DNA of 64,000 nt, from assembly GCA_002162955.1 (NCBI GenBank), contig MABD01000055.1, forward strand, positions 86,631 through 150,630, read 5' to 3'. Position numbers and translations under genes: made by a program. The stretch comes from Gammaproteobacteria bacterium 45_16_T64 (GTDB lineage: Bacteria > Pseudomonadota > Gammaproteobacteria > Pseudomonadales > Ketobacteraceae). Shown piece by piece: positions 52,553-61,419 of the stretch. The notes under the pieces are model-generated. The model was not told where the DNA came from, made no database searches, and saw only the letters and a list, made by a program, of their open reading frames with translations. Within the stretch, counting starts at the first letter, position 1, and each line of letters begins with the position of its first letter.

Positions 52553-53539
52553 ATGTCTTTACCCCCGCTATTTGAAAACCGCCTCTCTATTCCTGTTATA
52601 GCAGCTCCCATGTTTCTTGCTTCCGGTCCAAGCCTAGTTACTGCCTGCTGTAAATCTGGCGTAGTAGGTACCTTTCCGGCGTTAAACTTACGTTCAACGG
52701 ACGAATTTGAGTCATGGATAGTGGAAATCAACGCAGAGTTACAGCGCCATGCAGAAGACACTGGAGAGCAGCCAGCGCCCTTTGGCGTAAACCTGATTGC
52801 CCATAAAAGCAACCCACGCCTAGAGGCCGACCTTGCAATATGCATTAAACATAAGGTGCCATTGATTATTACCTCTCTTGGGGCAATCAGTAATCTAGTG
52901 GATGCAGTTCATGAATACGGTGGAATCGTTTTTCACGATGTTGTAAACGCACGACACGGAAAAAAAGCCGCCGCCGCGGGTGTTGACGGCCTCATCGCCG
53001 TCGCAGCAGGAGCCGGAGGTCACGCTGGCGACTGGAGCCCCTTCGCACTAATTAATGAGCTGCGACAATTTTTTAATAAGACCGTTTTATTATCCGGTTG
53101 CTTATCCAGCGGTAGCGATATCGCGGCGGCACAGATGATGGGTGCTGATCTCGCTTATATGGGAACACGTTTCTTGGGCACACAAGAATGTGAGGCCAGC
53201 GAGGACTACAAACAGAAGCTGTTAGCGTCATCCGCCGCCGGTATTGTATACACCCCAGCGGTATCTGGCATTCCTGCCAATTTTATTCGCGAGAGTGTCG
53301 AAGCGGCAGGAATCACGCTAGGCGATGCGCCCAAGGTTGATTTGGGATTAGAGCTCGAAGAGGCTAGAGACGGTAACACCTCTGATTCAAAACCCTGGGT
53401 AGATATTTGGTCTGCTGGTCAAGGCGTCGGCAGTATTAACGACCTCCCCACGACAGCAGAGCTTATCTCCCGCTTAACCACTGAATACCGTCAGGCCCAT
53501 CAGGATCAACATGCCCGTGTAGCCACACTACGCAATTAA
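52553..53539 (+). CDS. Nitronate monooxygenase
   Basis: A 328-residue FMN-dependent TIM-barrel enzyme oxidising alkyl nitronates. Landmarks are VIAAPMFLASGPSLVTACCKSGVVG, GVNLIAHKSN, HDVVNARHGKKAAAAGVDGLIAVAAGAGGHAG (catalytic histidine) and ADLAYMGTRFLGTQE. The frame is open from 52475, but the protein family begins at MSLPPLFENRL, i.e. ATG 52553. Divergent from the GlxA-type regulator. Confidence 0.87.
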   Translation: MSLPPLFENRLSIPVIAAPMFLASGPSLVTACCKSGVVGTFPALNLRSTDEFESWIVEINAELQRHAEDTGEQPAPFGVNLIAHKSNPRLEADLAICIKHKVPLIITSLGAISNLVDAVHEYGGIVFHDVVNARHGKKAAAAGVDGLIAVAAGAGGHAGDWSPFALINELRQFFNKTVLLSGCLSSGSDIAAAQMMGADLAYMGTRFLGTQECEASEDYKQKLLASSAAGIVYTPAVSGIPANFIRESVEAAGITLGDAPKVDLGLELEEARDGNTSDSKPWVDIWSAGQGVGSINDLPTTAELISRLTTEYRQAHQDQHARVATLRN

Positions 53540-53550
53540 GAGGCGCTAAC

Positions 53551-53582
53551 AAAAAAGCCGCCAGTGAGCATTCACCGGCGGC
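53551..53582 (-). terminator. Intrinsic terminator of the carbonic anhydrase gene
   Basis: An 11-bp stem with one mismatch (GCCGCC-GTGA / TCAC-GGCGGC) and a GCAT loop; on the minus strand it is followed by six T residues, 24 bases after the carbonic anhydrase stop. It may also act in the other direction for the nitronate monooxygenase. Confidence 0.8.
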
Positions 53583-53606
53583 TAGTTGACTATATCGAAA
53601 ATCGAT

Positions 53607-54452
53607 CTATTGAATCTTCGATAACAGTGCAGGGTTGGTCACTAATTTTCTTACGCCATGGGCGTGATCTTCTTCAAATACATTGCTCTTACACCACTCA
53701 CTCACACTGGCAATATCCACTTTGGCACATTGTGGCCGTACACTCCAGGTCACTTGATACTCAGAACATTCAGCTTCGGAATACTTAGGCCCAGTAGTAG
53801 AACCTAAAAATTCAACAGGCTTACCTGTATTAGCGGGTAGTGATTTAGCCTGATGATATCCGTCGACCTGATTCCCTTTATAGGAGAGGTCATTAAAATT
53901 CAACGCGGCACGATCATTCACCACGGTAAACACCTGAGTTTCTACCCGTAGCTGTGGATTAGCACACTTTTCTGACAAACAAGAACCCAGCCCTTTTCCA
54001 GGCGCGATATCACAAGAAGAGTGCACCCAATGCACTTCAATCGTGTCGCCAGGGTTAACACCTTTACACAAGTTACCTTCCATCGGTGCCAGCTCTGCTG
54101 TAGTTAACGACTTACTGCTAAGGCACTGAAACCCACCGCCATGTCCGTGATCACCGTCACCGGCATAAATAGAAAAATCTTTGGCTTTATGCTCAGCGTT
54201 ATTGTGGAAATGTATATTACAAAGATTCATGTCTTTGTAATCCGGGGCGGTAGAAAAGGTAGTGTCATTAGCTCCACCTTTACTATCAATATCTCGTGGG
54301 GTCTGAGGACCAAAGCCAACACAGGCTTGCATTTTATCTCCATGAGCGTTGTCATGATGCCCATCACCCGCAACACTGACAGCAGGTAAAAAACTTGAGA
54401 GAGAAAACAACACACAGGCAGTACCGAGTATTTTTTTACTATTTACGATCAC
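53607..54452 (-). CDS. Delta-class carbonic anhydrase
   Basis: A 281-residue exported protein. From the GTG at 54452, which has AAGGA upstream, it begins with a lysine pair and a hydrophobic signal peptide ending near AVSVAG. The longer frame starts at a TTG inside the terminator of the preceding gene and is rejected. The mature part carries CVGFGPQTPRDID, NLCNIHFHNNAEHKA (metal-binding histidines) and several cysteines expected to form disulfides, matching delta-class carbonic anhydrases known from diatoms and marine bacteria. It would interconvert CO2 and bicarbonate in the periplasm. Confidence 0.75.
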   Translation of the reverse strand: MIVNSKKILGTACVLFSLSSFLPAVSVAGDGHHDNAHGDKMQACVGFGPQTPRDIDSKGGANDTTFSTAPDYKDMNLCNIHFHNNAEHKAKDFSIYAGDGDHGHGGGFQCLSSKSLTTAELAPMEGNLCKGVNPGDTIEVHWVHSSCDIAPGKGLGSCLSEKCANPQLRVETQVFTVVNDRAALNFNDLSYKGNQVDGYHQAKSLPANTGKPVEFLGSTTGPKYSEAECSEYQVTWSVRPQCAKVDIASVSEWCKSNVFEEDHAHGVRKLVTNPALLSKIQ

Positions 54453-54483
54453 AAAATAATCCTTGTATAAATAACACACGAAA

Positions 54484-54506
54484 AAACGGCCATTAATCAA
54501 CCGTTT
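54484..54506 (-). terminator. Short terminator after the 107-residue protein gene
   Basis: AAACGG / CCGTTT with an 11-base loop, followed on the minus strand by TTT. It lies just after the stop at 54513, hence probably terminates the HxlR-hypothetical pair. Confidence 0.5.
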
Positions 54507-54512
54507 AGATCT

Positions 54513-54836
54513 TTAGGAAGAACCGCCAAGATTTATAGCATGTTGAAGAGTAATTTCAAGATCATCTTGTTGACTCTGGTAACTCACGATATGTCCTTTA
54601 GTTAAATAACGTGAAAGATTAAAACCTTCAACAATATGGTTGTACCAAAGTACATGAGTCCGCGTCACAGCAACGACCCAAAACTCATCATCCTCTTCAA
54701 GCTCATTATCACCCGTCCACTTTTCTGGAATAACTTTAATCGTATCCCAAATCGCTCGCTGCTCAGCATTCATCGAGAACCAGCCATCACTGACTAACTC
54801 CAATACTTCTTCTTCAAAAATTGGTTCCCAATCCAT
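54513..54836 (-). CDS. Hypothetical acidic protein
   Basis: A 107-residue acidic, soluble protein with no domain I recognise. Tryptophans and aspartates are frequent (WEPIFEEEVLELVSDGWFSM, EEDDEFWVVAVTRTHVLWYNHIVEGF). It begins 7 bases after the HxlR gene in the same direction, so it is probably made from the same transcript. Coding is supported by this tight spacing and by a following terminator. Confidence 0.6.
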   Translation of the reverse strand: MDWEPIFEEEVLELVSDGWFSMNAEQRAIWDTIKVIPEKWTGDNELEEDDEFWVVAVTRTHVLWYNHIVEGFNLSRYLTKGHIVSYQSQQDDLEITLQHAINLGGSS

Positions 54837-54843
54837 AGCCCGT

Positions 54844-55194
54844 TTATTCTTCCTCTACTTTATTCATGGAGGGCAATAGATGCTCCTCTGACCAATGCGC
54901 AATGGCTTCTAATACTGGCTGCAATGACAAACCTAAATCCGTCGCAGAATATTCCACTTTTGGAGGTACCTCCGCATAAACTTTTCGATGGATCAAACCA
55001 TCACGTTCCAGCTCTCGCAATTGATTGGTGAGGGTCCGCTGGGTTACCGCAGGAATCAGACGCCTTAACTCGTTGAAACGGCGGGTCTGCTCCATGATGC
55101 GAAATAGCACGATAGACTTCCACTTTCCGCCGATCACATCCAAAGCCGCCTCGACGGGACAATGGGTATAAGTATCATGGCGCTGTTTACGCAT
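54844..55194 (-). CDS. HxlR-family regulator
   Basis: A 116-residue winged-helix regulator: CPVEAALDVIGGKWKSIVLFRIMEQTRRFNELRRLIPAVTQRTLTNQLRELERDGLIHRKVYAEVPPKVEYSATDLG. The longer frame reaches 55299 and would overlap the divergent MAPEG gene; the ATG at 55194 gives the normal HxlR N-terminus, with the family cysteine at the start of the core. Divergent from the MAPEG gene, its likely target. Confidence 0.85.
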   Translation of the reverse strand: MRKQRHDTYTHCPVEAALDVIGGKWKSIVLFRIMEQTRRFNELRRLIPAVTQRTLTNQLRELERDGLIHRKVYAEVPPKVEYSATDLGLSLQPVLEAIAHWSEEHLLPSMNKVEEE

Positions 55195-55315
55195 CCACCC
55201 TCTCCTAGGTATCAAATAAGACACTATGTGTCGTGTTTGTGCGTTCTTACATTGTAATTTGTTTCCTGGCAAAGTGCTTTCCTCACCAAACAGGCGCATT
55301 CTGCCAGGAGTACCA

Positions 55316-55723
55316 ATGATGACCCAAGTAAATAATGAAATTTTTTGGCTAACGTTAACCTTATTGATGACAGCCCTTTTTTGGGTGCCTTACATTCTTA
55401 ATCGAATGAAGGAGCACGGCCCTTGGACAGCACTCTATAACCCACAACCGGATACCCGCCCCACCTCACAGTGGGCTGAGCGCATGATGAGGGCACACCA
55501 AAATGCAGTCGAGAATATTGTGATCATGGCTCCCTTAGTACTAAGCGTTGAAGTGTTAGGGTTAAATTCTCACATCAGCGCCACCGCTAGCGGCCTCTTC
55601 TTCTTTGCACGATTGCTGCACTTTGTGCTCTACACCTTCCGAGTACCTTTGCTACGCACCGTGGCTTTCTTGGTAGGGTTTTGCTGCCAAGCTACGTTGG
55701 CAGGTATCATTTTAGGGGCTTAA
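55316..55723 (+). CDS. MAPEG-family membrane protein
   Basis: A 135-residue, four-helix membrane protein of the MAPEG (glutathione/eicosanoid metabolism) family, with WAERMMRAHQNAVENIVIMAPLVL as the characteristic helix-2 motif and ARLLHFVLYTFRVPLLRTVAFLVGF after it. CAGGAGT precedes ATGATG (55316/55319). Under divergent HxlR control it could conjugate or reduce electrophiles with glutathione (inference). Confidence 0.82.
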   Translation: MMTQVNNEIFWLTLTLLMTALFWVPYILNRMKEHGPWTALYNPQPDTRPTSQWAERMMRAHQNAVENIVIMAPLVLSVEVLGLNSHISATASGLFFFARLLHFVLYTFRVPLLRTVAFLVGFCCQATLAGIILGA

Positions 55724-55748
55724 GAAGCTAATCACGCTAGGCTAATTA

Positions 55749-55790
55749 ATCAACCACTTAGCTTTTCACCCTGTAAACTGGGTGGTTGAT
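55749..55790. repeat. Inverted repeat ATCAACCAC / GTGGTTGAT
   Basis: A perfect 9-bp inverted repeat with a 24-base spacer, inside which CACCC / GGGTG can form a competing stem. It lies between the MAPEG gene and the diguanylate cyclase. No T tract follows, so its role (terminator, operator or RNA switch) is open. Confidence 0.45.
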
Positions 55791-55816
55791 CTATACTCAA
55801 TAGAAGCACTTACTTT

Positions 55817-57760
55817 TTGCCTATATGGAGTCTCAAGTATTTGATTATCCATACTTTTGCTTCTAAACCACGTTTTACCACAATCACCCATGCAGCCTGG
55901 AAACTCGCCTTGCTGTTATCTGCTGTCTGTTTTTTCTGCGCCCCCTTCGCTTGCATTGCCAACACTCACTCTGACACTGCCAAAAATCCAGCTCGAGATA
56001 TCGCTAATGTAGATGTCGCGAATATAGATAACATCATAAATCTCATACCTTCTGTTGAATACCAAGAGAGTCTTGAAACCACAGAGTTTGACGCCATTCG
56101 CGCACTTCCTAATGAGACATGGGCAACACGCCAACCGCCTTACTCAAGCAATTTCGGTCGCACTAATCACGCACTCTGGTTTAGAGCGACGGTCACAGGC
56201 CTCAACACCAATGATCAACCTATCTACCTACGACTTAACTACCCTCAACATGACAAGATTGATGTCTATTTGGTAGAAAATGAGCAGCTGATAAAATACT
56301 ACCAAGCGGGAGATACTCGCCGCTTCTCTGTTCGCCCCGTCGACCATAGAACCTACCTTTTTCCCTTCCCAAAAACACCGTCACCGATCACCGTTTACCT
56401 TAAGCTTCAATCTGAAGGGCCACTACTCATTCCTCTCGACATTGTTGAAAAGAGTTACGTCGAAACGGCTGAAAAAAACCTATTTCTTGCCGCTGGAATC
56501 TATCTCGGCATTCTACTTATCATGTTTTTTTACAATGCTTTTATCTACGTAATTCTGCGCGATAGCGCCTATCTCCTATACATTCTTTATGTTGCCGCCA
56601 CTGGCTTTCTTCAGTTTTCGCTATCCGGGTTTGGATTCCAGTATCTTTGGCCAGAATCGTCCGATCTCAATAATAAGGTTATGATATTTGTAGCCACGTT
56701 GATGCCATTAGCAGCCATTGGTTTTGTGTATCAGTTCCTAAAAATTAGATCCGTCGGATCTCGTACCGATAATTTTATAGGAAACTTCCTTCTGCTCTGC
56801 TTTGGAGTTCTATTGATCGGCGGCACATTAATCCCCTATGGCATCGCCATGAGTATTTCAAATACCTTATCATTCTTTACCGTCATCGTCGGTTTTTACA
56901 TTGGCGTTAAGTATTGGTATTTGGGAGTAAAATCCGCGCGCATGTTCGCGATTGCCTGGTTGGTCTACTTAGTTTTTTTAGTCTGGTTCCTTTGCGACCT
57001 TGTCGGTATTATTTCTTCCACCACTACCGGGCATTATGCTTTGGCCATAGGGTCAGCGATCGAACTTGCCTTACTTTCCCTAGCCTTCGCTGATCGCATG
57101 AATGTCGAGAAGGAATTACGCATTAAGGCTCAAATAGAAGTATTAAATGTTCAGATTGAATTAAATAAAAGTCTCGATCATAAAGTTAGAGAACGTACTG
57201 ATGAATTAGAACAGGTCAACAAACGCCTGGAAGAAATCAGCATCACCGATGCGCTAACACAAGTCTTTAATCGCCGACATTTTGATACACTCTATAAAAA
57301 TGAATATCAGCGCGCCTACCGAGATAAATTACCTCTGGCGCTGCTGATGATTGATGTTGATCACTTCAAGAGTATCAATGATACCCATGGCCACCAATTT
57401 GGGGATTTATGTTTAGAGGAAATCGCCACCTGTATCACGGATAAAATACGTCGCCCGCCCGACATTGTTGCACGCTACGGCGGTGAAGAGTTTGTGGTTA
57501 TTCTACCCAACACCCCCAAAGAAGGCGCACTTCTAGTGGCTGAAAATATCCGTCAGCACCTCGAAGAAACCACCGTATCCGATGGTTATATGTCGCAAAG
57601 CATGACCGCAAGCATAGGCCTTTCGGTGGAAATACCATCACAATTGGGCGGTAGAGAATCACTACTTAAATTTGCCGATACGATGCTCTATGACGCAAAA
57701 CATGGTGGGCGCAATACCATTCGCGCCATTGATGTCACGTCACACGTTAGCAGCAAGTAA
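55817..57760 (+). CDS. 7TMR-DISM diguanylate cyclase
   Basis: A protein of up to 647 residues: signal/anchor (about 28-50), DISMED2 domain (about 70-220), seven-helix DISM region (about 225-425), coiled-coil (430-475) and a GGDEF domain with an intact GGEEF active site (555-559) and the inhibitory RxxD site (RPPD) five residues before it. It should make c-di-GMP under product inhibition in response to a periplasmic ligand. No ATG is well placed; the start is a TTG at 55817 or 55841, after GGAG. It could feed the WFSR-type regulator at 9327. Confidence 0.85.
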   Translation: MPIWSLKYLIIHTFASKPRFTTITHAAWKLALLLSAVCFFCAPFACIANTHSDTAKNPARDIANVDVANIDNIINLIPSVEYQESLETTEFDAIRALPNETWATRQPPYSSNFGRTNHALWFRATVTGLNTNDQPIYLRLNYPQHDKIDVYLVENEQLIKYYQAGDTRRFSVRPVDHRTYLFPFPKTPSPITVYLKLQSEGPLLIPLDIVEKSYVETAEKNLFLAAGIYLGILLIMFFYNAFIYVILRDSAYLLYILYVAATGFLQFSLSGFGFQYLWPESSDLNNKVMIFVATLMPLAAIGFVYQFLKIRSVGSRTDNFIGNFLLLCFGVLLIGGTLIPYGIAMSISNTLSFFTVIVGFYIGVKYWYLGVKSARMFAIAWLVYLVFLVWFLCDLVGIISSTTTGHYALAIGSAIELALLSLAFADRMNVEKELRIKAQIEVLNVQIELNKSLDHKVRERTDELEQVNKRLEEISITDALTQVFNRRHFDTLYKNEYQRAYRDKLPLALLMIDVDHFKSINDTHGHQFGDLCLEEIATCITDKIRRPPDIVARYGGEEFVVILPNTPKEGALLVAENIRQHLEETTVSDGYMSQSMTASIGLSVEIPSQLGGRESLLKFADTMLYDAKHGGRNTIRAIDVTSHVSSK

Positions 57761-57935
57761 AACACCTCGCATAAAACATCGAAAACAAAGAATGGGGTTA
57801 TTGACTATTTCTACTGGCAATAAGTCACAGGCCCAGATACTGCAATACGCTATTCTACATTTATCAAATTCATTCGGACGTAAATAACCACCAGACAACA
57901 TGTGCCCTAGGCGACCCTATTTGGTTGCCACCCAC

Positions 57936-58025
57936 GATCAGACAGGTGATACCCATTTTAGCTCTTTGAGCCAGGTCACCAAGACACAATGTTCTTATAA
58001 CAAAGAATCAATCACCTGTCTGATC
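57936..58025. repeat. 15-bp inverted repeat flanking the MocR gene end
   Basis: GATCAGACAGGTGAT (57936-57950) and its perfect reverse complement (58011-58025) are separated by 60 bases. The right arm is inside the last codons of the MocR gene, the left arm lies after its stop. A transcript would fold into a long hairpin; this may be a terminator/stabiliser or a duplicated gene end. Confidence 0.6.
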
Positions 58026-59506
58026 ACTTTTATTTTGTCGCTCATATCCCGCACATGGGTATTCGCGAAACCAAGTACAACGCCTTGATGTTGTGGTTGT
58101 GCTAATGGTTGTGTTAATGGCTGCGCTAGGTAATATGCCGACAACGCACCAGCAAAAATATTACGTGCAGTCATTTCTTTCACCACGTCAACATCCCTCA
58201 ATCCTTTTTCGCAAAGCTCTGGCCTAAACGTTAACACAATATGCATGCCTGCACCGGTGTACTGCGGTGTCCCAACATCAGCTAGATGCTCTCTACAGGA
58301 ATCTAGAATCGCCCGCTGCTTGTCTTTATATAGCATTCGCATCTTTCGAATATGACGAACAAACTGGCCCGTCTCGATAAATTCAGCTGTGGTGGCTTGC
58401 TCCACAATGGCCGTTTGACCTGCCATATGATTTTTGGCTTTGACACACGCACCAACCAACCGCTCCGGCACAACTAAATAACCAAGTCGCAATCCTGGGT
58501 ACAACACCTTACTAAACGACCCAATATAGATAACCTGTTCTTGTAAACCTAACCCCTGCATTGCCGCTATCGGCTTATGATCATAATGATATTCACTATC
58601 GTAATCATCTTCCAATACCCAAATACCGTTATCTGCCGCCCACTGTAAGATCTTCAATCGATTCGCCAGCGGAATAATCCCACCCATCGGATATTGATGA
58701 GTCGGTGTTAGGCACAGCAGCTTTCCTGTCGGTTGTCTGGGTAACGCTGCAACATCAATGCCCTGCTCTCCAACAGGTATACCCACAGGTTTTACCCCGT
58801 GGGCTTCAAAGGCTTTACGCATACCAATATAGCCAGGGTTTTCGACATACACTTCATCATCGTTCTCCAACAAAATTTGAATCGCAATGCTCGCGGCTTG
58901 CTGAGCACCAACGGTAATAATCACCTGATCCGGTGAACACAGCAGCCCTCGCGAGGAACGTAAATATTCCGCCAGCACGTGACGTAGTGGCTCATAACCC
59001 TGCAGGCAGTCATACCCCAGCAAGGACGCCCGCTGACTATGACGCTGATAAATCTGTCCCCATTTTTGCAATGGGAATGCCTGTAAATCCGGCACCCCAG
59101 CCTCAAAGCTACCATTGCCATATACTCGTACCGGAGTATTTCCCATCAACGACTGCCCCATTGAAGATAGAGACAGTTCGCGTGAACATGTCGGCCGTAT
59201 CGATGCAGACACAATAGAGTCCGCACGCAGAAAATTATCAGGGATATCATCCGAAACGTAGTGACCCGCCCCGGGTTTAGTCTTGATGTACCCTTCCGCC
59301 TTCAACTGCTCCAATGCACCATTGACGGTATTTCTGCTGACGGATAATGACTGAGACAAACTACGGGTAGAAGGTAGGCGCATTTCTGGCACCAACCGGC
59401 CATTTAGGATCCTTGTCTTAAGTTCTTGATATAGCTGAGTTTGCAATGGGATATCTTGCGACGGGCCAAAGGCGAAGTCCCGTAAACCATCAAATTCTAC
59501 TGCCAT
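57995..59506 (-). CDS. MocR/PdxR-type GntR-aminotransferase regulator
   Basis: A 503-residue fusion of a GntR winged helix (QLYQELKTRILNGRLVPEMRLPSTRSLSQSLSVSRNTVNGALEQL) with a fold-type I aminotransferase domain (GAQQAASIAIQILLENDDEVYVENPGY; LTPTHQYPMGG; LEDDYDSEYHY; YIGSFSKVLYPGLRLGY with the PLP lysine). Such regulators sense PLP or amines. It is divergent from a pyridoxamine-phosphate-oxidase-like gene, with an inverted repeat between them. Confidence 0.88.
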   Translation of the reverse strand: MAVEFDGLRDFAFGPSQDIPLQTQLYQELKTRILNGRLVPEMRLPSTRSLSQSLSVSRNTVNGALEQLKAEGYIKTKPGAGHYVSDDIPDNFLRADSIVSASIRPTCSRELSLSSMGQSLMGNTPVRVYGNGSFEAGVPDLQAFPLQKWGQIYQRHSQRASLLGYDCLQGYEPLRHVLAEYLRSSRGLLCSPDQVIITVGAQQAASIAIQILLENDDEVYVENPGYIGMRKAFEAHGVKPVGIPVGEQGIDVAALPRQPTGKLLCLTPTHQYPMGGIIPLANRLKILQWAADNGIWVLEDDYDSEYHYDHKPIAAMQGLGLQEQVIYIGSFSKVLYPGLRLGYLVVPERLVGACVKAKNHMAGQTAIVEQATTAEFIETGQFVRHIRKMRMLYKDKQRAILDSCREHLADVGTPQYTGAGMHIVLTFRPELCEKGLRDVDVVKEMTARNIFAGALSAYYLAQPLTQPLAQPQHQGVVLGFANTHVRDMSDKIKVIRQVIDSLL

Positions 59507-59509
59507 ACA

Positions 59510-59556
59510 ACTGGTACCATCACTATTTATTAATTGGCTCTTTAGATGGAACCAGT
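59510..59556. promoter_or_regulatory. MocR operator-like inverted repeat
   Basis: ACTGGTACCATC (59510-59521) and GATGGAACCAGT (59545-59556) are reverse complements at 11 of 12 positions, with a 23-base spacer. The arms cover the starts of both divergent genes; the right arm includes the ATG of the PNPOx-like gene. It is the expected place for MocR binding. Confidence 0.6.
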
Positions 59557-60214
59557 ATTCACAGACACTATCACCAAGTCAACAACACATTACTCCGTAA
59601 TCAACAACGTCGTAGGTACCCCAGTGTTACAAAAAACGCCCCAATCAGAAGTTAAACGATCAGCCAATCGAGCTAGCTATCAGACTGAAGACCTGTATCC
59701 CATCATTGATGATCTTAAGATGGCCCATATATGTTTTAACCAGGATGGCGCCCCAGTGTCGATCCCCATGCTCTGCTGGCGTGTCGACAACGCCATCTAT
59801 ATTCATGGCAGCAGAGGCAGTCGCTTGATCAAGCAACTCACAAATGGGAATAGAAGCTGCGTTTCTTTTGCAGAACTAAATAGCTGGGTGATGGCAAAAT
59901 CCGCGTTCCATCACAGTGCCAATTACCGATCAGCGGTGCTGTTCGGGCAATTCGAAGCCATTGAAGACGACGAGTTACAACTTGAGATCTACCAGCATTT
60001 TGTCGAACAACTCGAACCTGGACGTTGGGAACAGCTACGTCGACCCAATGAAAAAGAAATCAAGGCAACCACACTTTTAAAAATGGAGATCAACGAAGGC
60101 GCAGTAAAAATTCGTACTGGAGGGCCTATCGACGACCCTGGCGATTTATCACTACCCGTATGGGCTGGCGAACTGCCACTGATTAAACAATGGGGAGAGA
60201 AAGTAGAATATTAA
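59546..60214 (+). CDS. Pyridoxamine 5-phosphate oxidase-like flavoprotein
   Basis: A 222-residue split-barrel FMN protein of the PNPOx/NimA-like group: MAHICFNQDGAPVSIPMLCWRVDNAIYIHGSRGSRLIKQL, RSAVLFGQFEAIEDDEL and the C-terminal VKIRTGGPIDDPGDLSLPVWAGELPL. It is not a canonical PdxH. It starts 39 bases from the divergent MocR gene. It may act on a vitamin-B6 compound, on haem or on another flavin substrate; regulation by MocR favours a B6/amine link. Confidence 0.8.
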   Translation: MEPVFTDTITKSTTHYSVINNVVGTPVLQKTPQSEVKRSANRASYQTEDLYPIIDDLKMAHICFNQDGAPVSIPMLCWRVDNAIYIHGSRGSRLIKQLTNGNRSCVSFAELNSWVMAKSAFHHSANYRSAVLFGQFEAIEDDELQLEIYQHFVEQLEPGRWEQLRRPNEKEIKATTLLKMEINEGAVKIRTGGPIDDPGDLSLPVWAGELPLIKQWGEKVEY

Positions 60215-60237
60215 TAACCGATAACATAAATAAACAA

Positions 60238-60267
60238 GAGAAGGCCTAAGGTCCTCTAGGCCTTCTC
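60238..60267 (-). terminator. Terminator overlapping the histidine-kinase gene end
   Basis: A perfect 11-bp stem GAGAAGGCCTA / TAGGCCTTCTC with an 8-base loop. The right arm encodes the last residues and stop of the kinase. On the minus strand a T-rich TTGTTTATTT follows. Confidence 0.65.
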
Positions 60268-61386
60268 TCCGTCAAAAGGAAGCGTAAAGCAGAATGTTGC
60301 GCCCATCCCTTTTACACTATCACACCATATACGGCCATTCATGCATTCGATATAGCGCTTACTAATACTTAAACTGAGCCCCGCACCGTCATATTCTCTA
60401 TTTGACTTGCTATCTTCCTGGGTAAAGGGTAGAAAAAGACTCTCCATATAACACTCCTCTACCCCCACACCAGAATCCGCGATGGTAAATAAAAGCATAT
60501 CGTCTTGTGTTGGATCAGGCTGCACCGTCAACTCGACCTTTCCTGAATTGGTAAATTTTACGGCATTATCTAAGGTGCTGGATATTATCTGATTAAGCAT
60601 CGATGCATCTGCCTCGATCATTTTAGGCAGAGATTCTTTTGTATAAATAAACTCAATGTCTTTTTCTTGCGCTAATTGCGCATACTTGACCACATGGGAC
60701 TTGATTACCTTAGCCAACGGTAAGGTCTGTACATTTGTATCCAAGTGCCCCGATTCCGTTTTTGAAAATTCGAGAAGATTATCAATCAAGCCCAGTAATG
60801 TCTGTGACGATTCCGTGATATACGTCATCAAGTTCATATTTTCTTGATCAGTAATACGTTTTTTTAATACGCCAGTAAACCCCATAATGGCGTTCATGGG
60901 GGTTCGTAACTCGTGGGACACACTGGCGATAAACGCACTTTTTGCCTTATTGGCTGCTTCCGATTTTTCCTTTTCTAACAATAAAAGCTCATTATTTTTT
61001 TTGGTGAGATCATCATAAATGGCTATCATTTTTAACACTTCGGCATCAGAATTATTAATCACTCCCAAAATTAAGACATAAGGATTTTCATCGTCAATCA
61101 CGCTTACCGTAAAATCGACAGTTTCTTGTCTCGAACGAATCAATATCGCTTTCTTAAAACGAAATTTACGTTGTTTGCTAACAGCCTTTTTAACCCGTGC
61201 GCATTCCTTGTCATTTAAACAATCCGTCAGCAGTTTTCCGCCTACTCCAACCTCAAGCCAACCGGTCAACGTTGGATTCGCGCCTAAAAAAAGCAACGAA
61301 TCCACACTGCAGATACCAACACCTACATCTAAACGATCAATTAATTCTGACGGTAACTCACCCATTATTTCTTCGCGAAAAATCAT
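60256..61386 (-). CDS. PAS-like soluble histidine kinase
   Basis: A 376-residue cytoplasmic kinase: PAS-like sensor (about 10-115), short coiled-coil, HisKA with the phosphorylated histidine in ASVSHELRTPMNAIMGF, and HATPase (DNAVKFTNSG; IADSGVGV; DGAGLSLSISKRY). There is no transmembrane segment or receiver. It starts 33 bases after a truncated haemoglobin gene, so the pair may sense O2, NO or redox state together. No response regulator is adjacent. Confidence 0.85.
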   Translation of the reverse strand: MIFREEIMGELPSELIDRLDVGVGICSVDSLLFLGANPTLTGWLEVGVGGKLLTDCLNDKECARVKKAVSKQRKFRFKKAILIRSRQETVDFTVSVIDDENPYVLILGVINNSDAEVLKMIAIYDDLTKKNNELLLLEKEKSEAANKAKSAFIASVSHELRTPMNAIMGFTGVLKKRITDQENMNLMTYITESSQTLLGLIDNLLEFSKTESGHLDTNVQTLPLAKVIKSHVVKYAQLAQEKDIEFIYTKESLPKMIEADASMLNQIISSTLDNAVKFTNSGKVELTVQPDPTQDDMLLFTIADSGVGVEECYMESLFLPFTQEDSKSNREYDGAGLSLSISKRYIECMNGRIWCDSVKGMGATFCFTLPFDGEKA

Positions 61387-61419
61387 ACCCCACCATCGGA
61401 GATGTTAACGCAAGCATCC

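Noticed and set aside
55194..55299. N-terminal extension of the HxlR gene
   Set aside because: It would overlap the divergent MAPEG open frame and lacks family similarity; the ATG at 55194 has the normal N-terminus.
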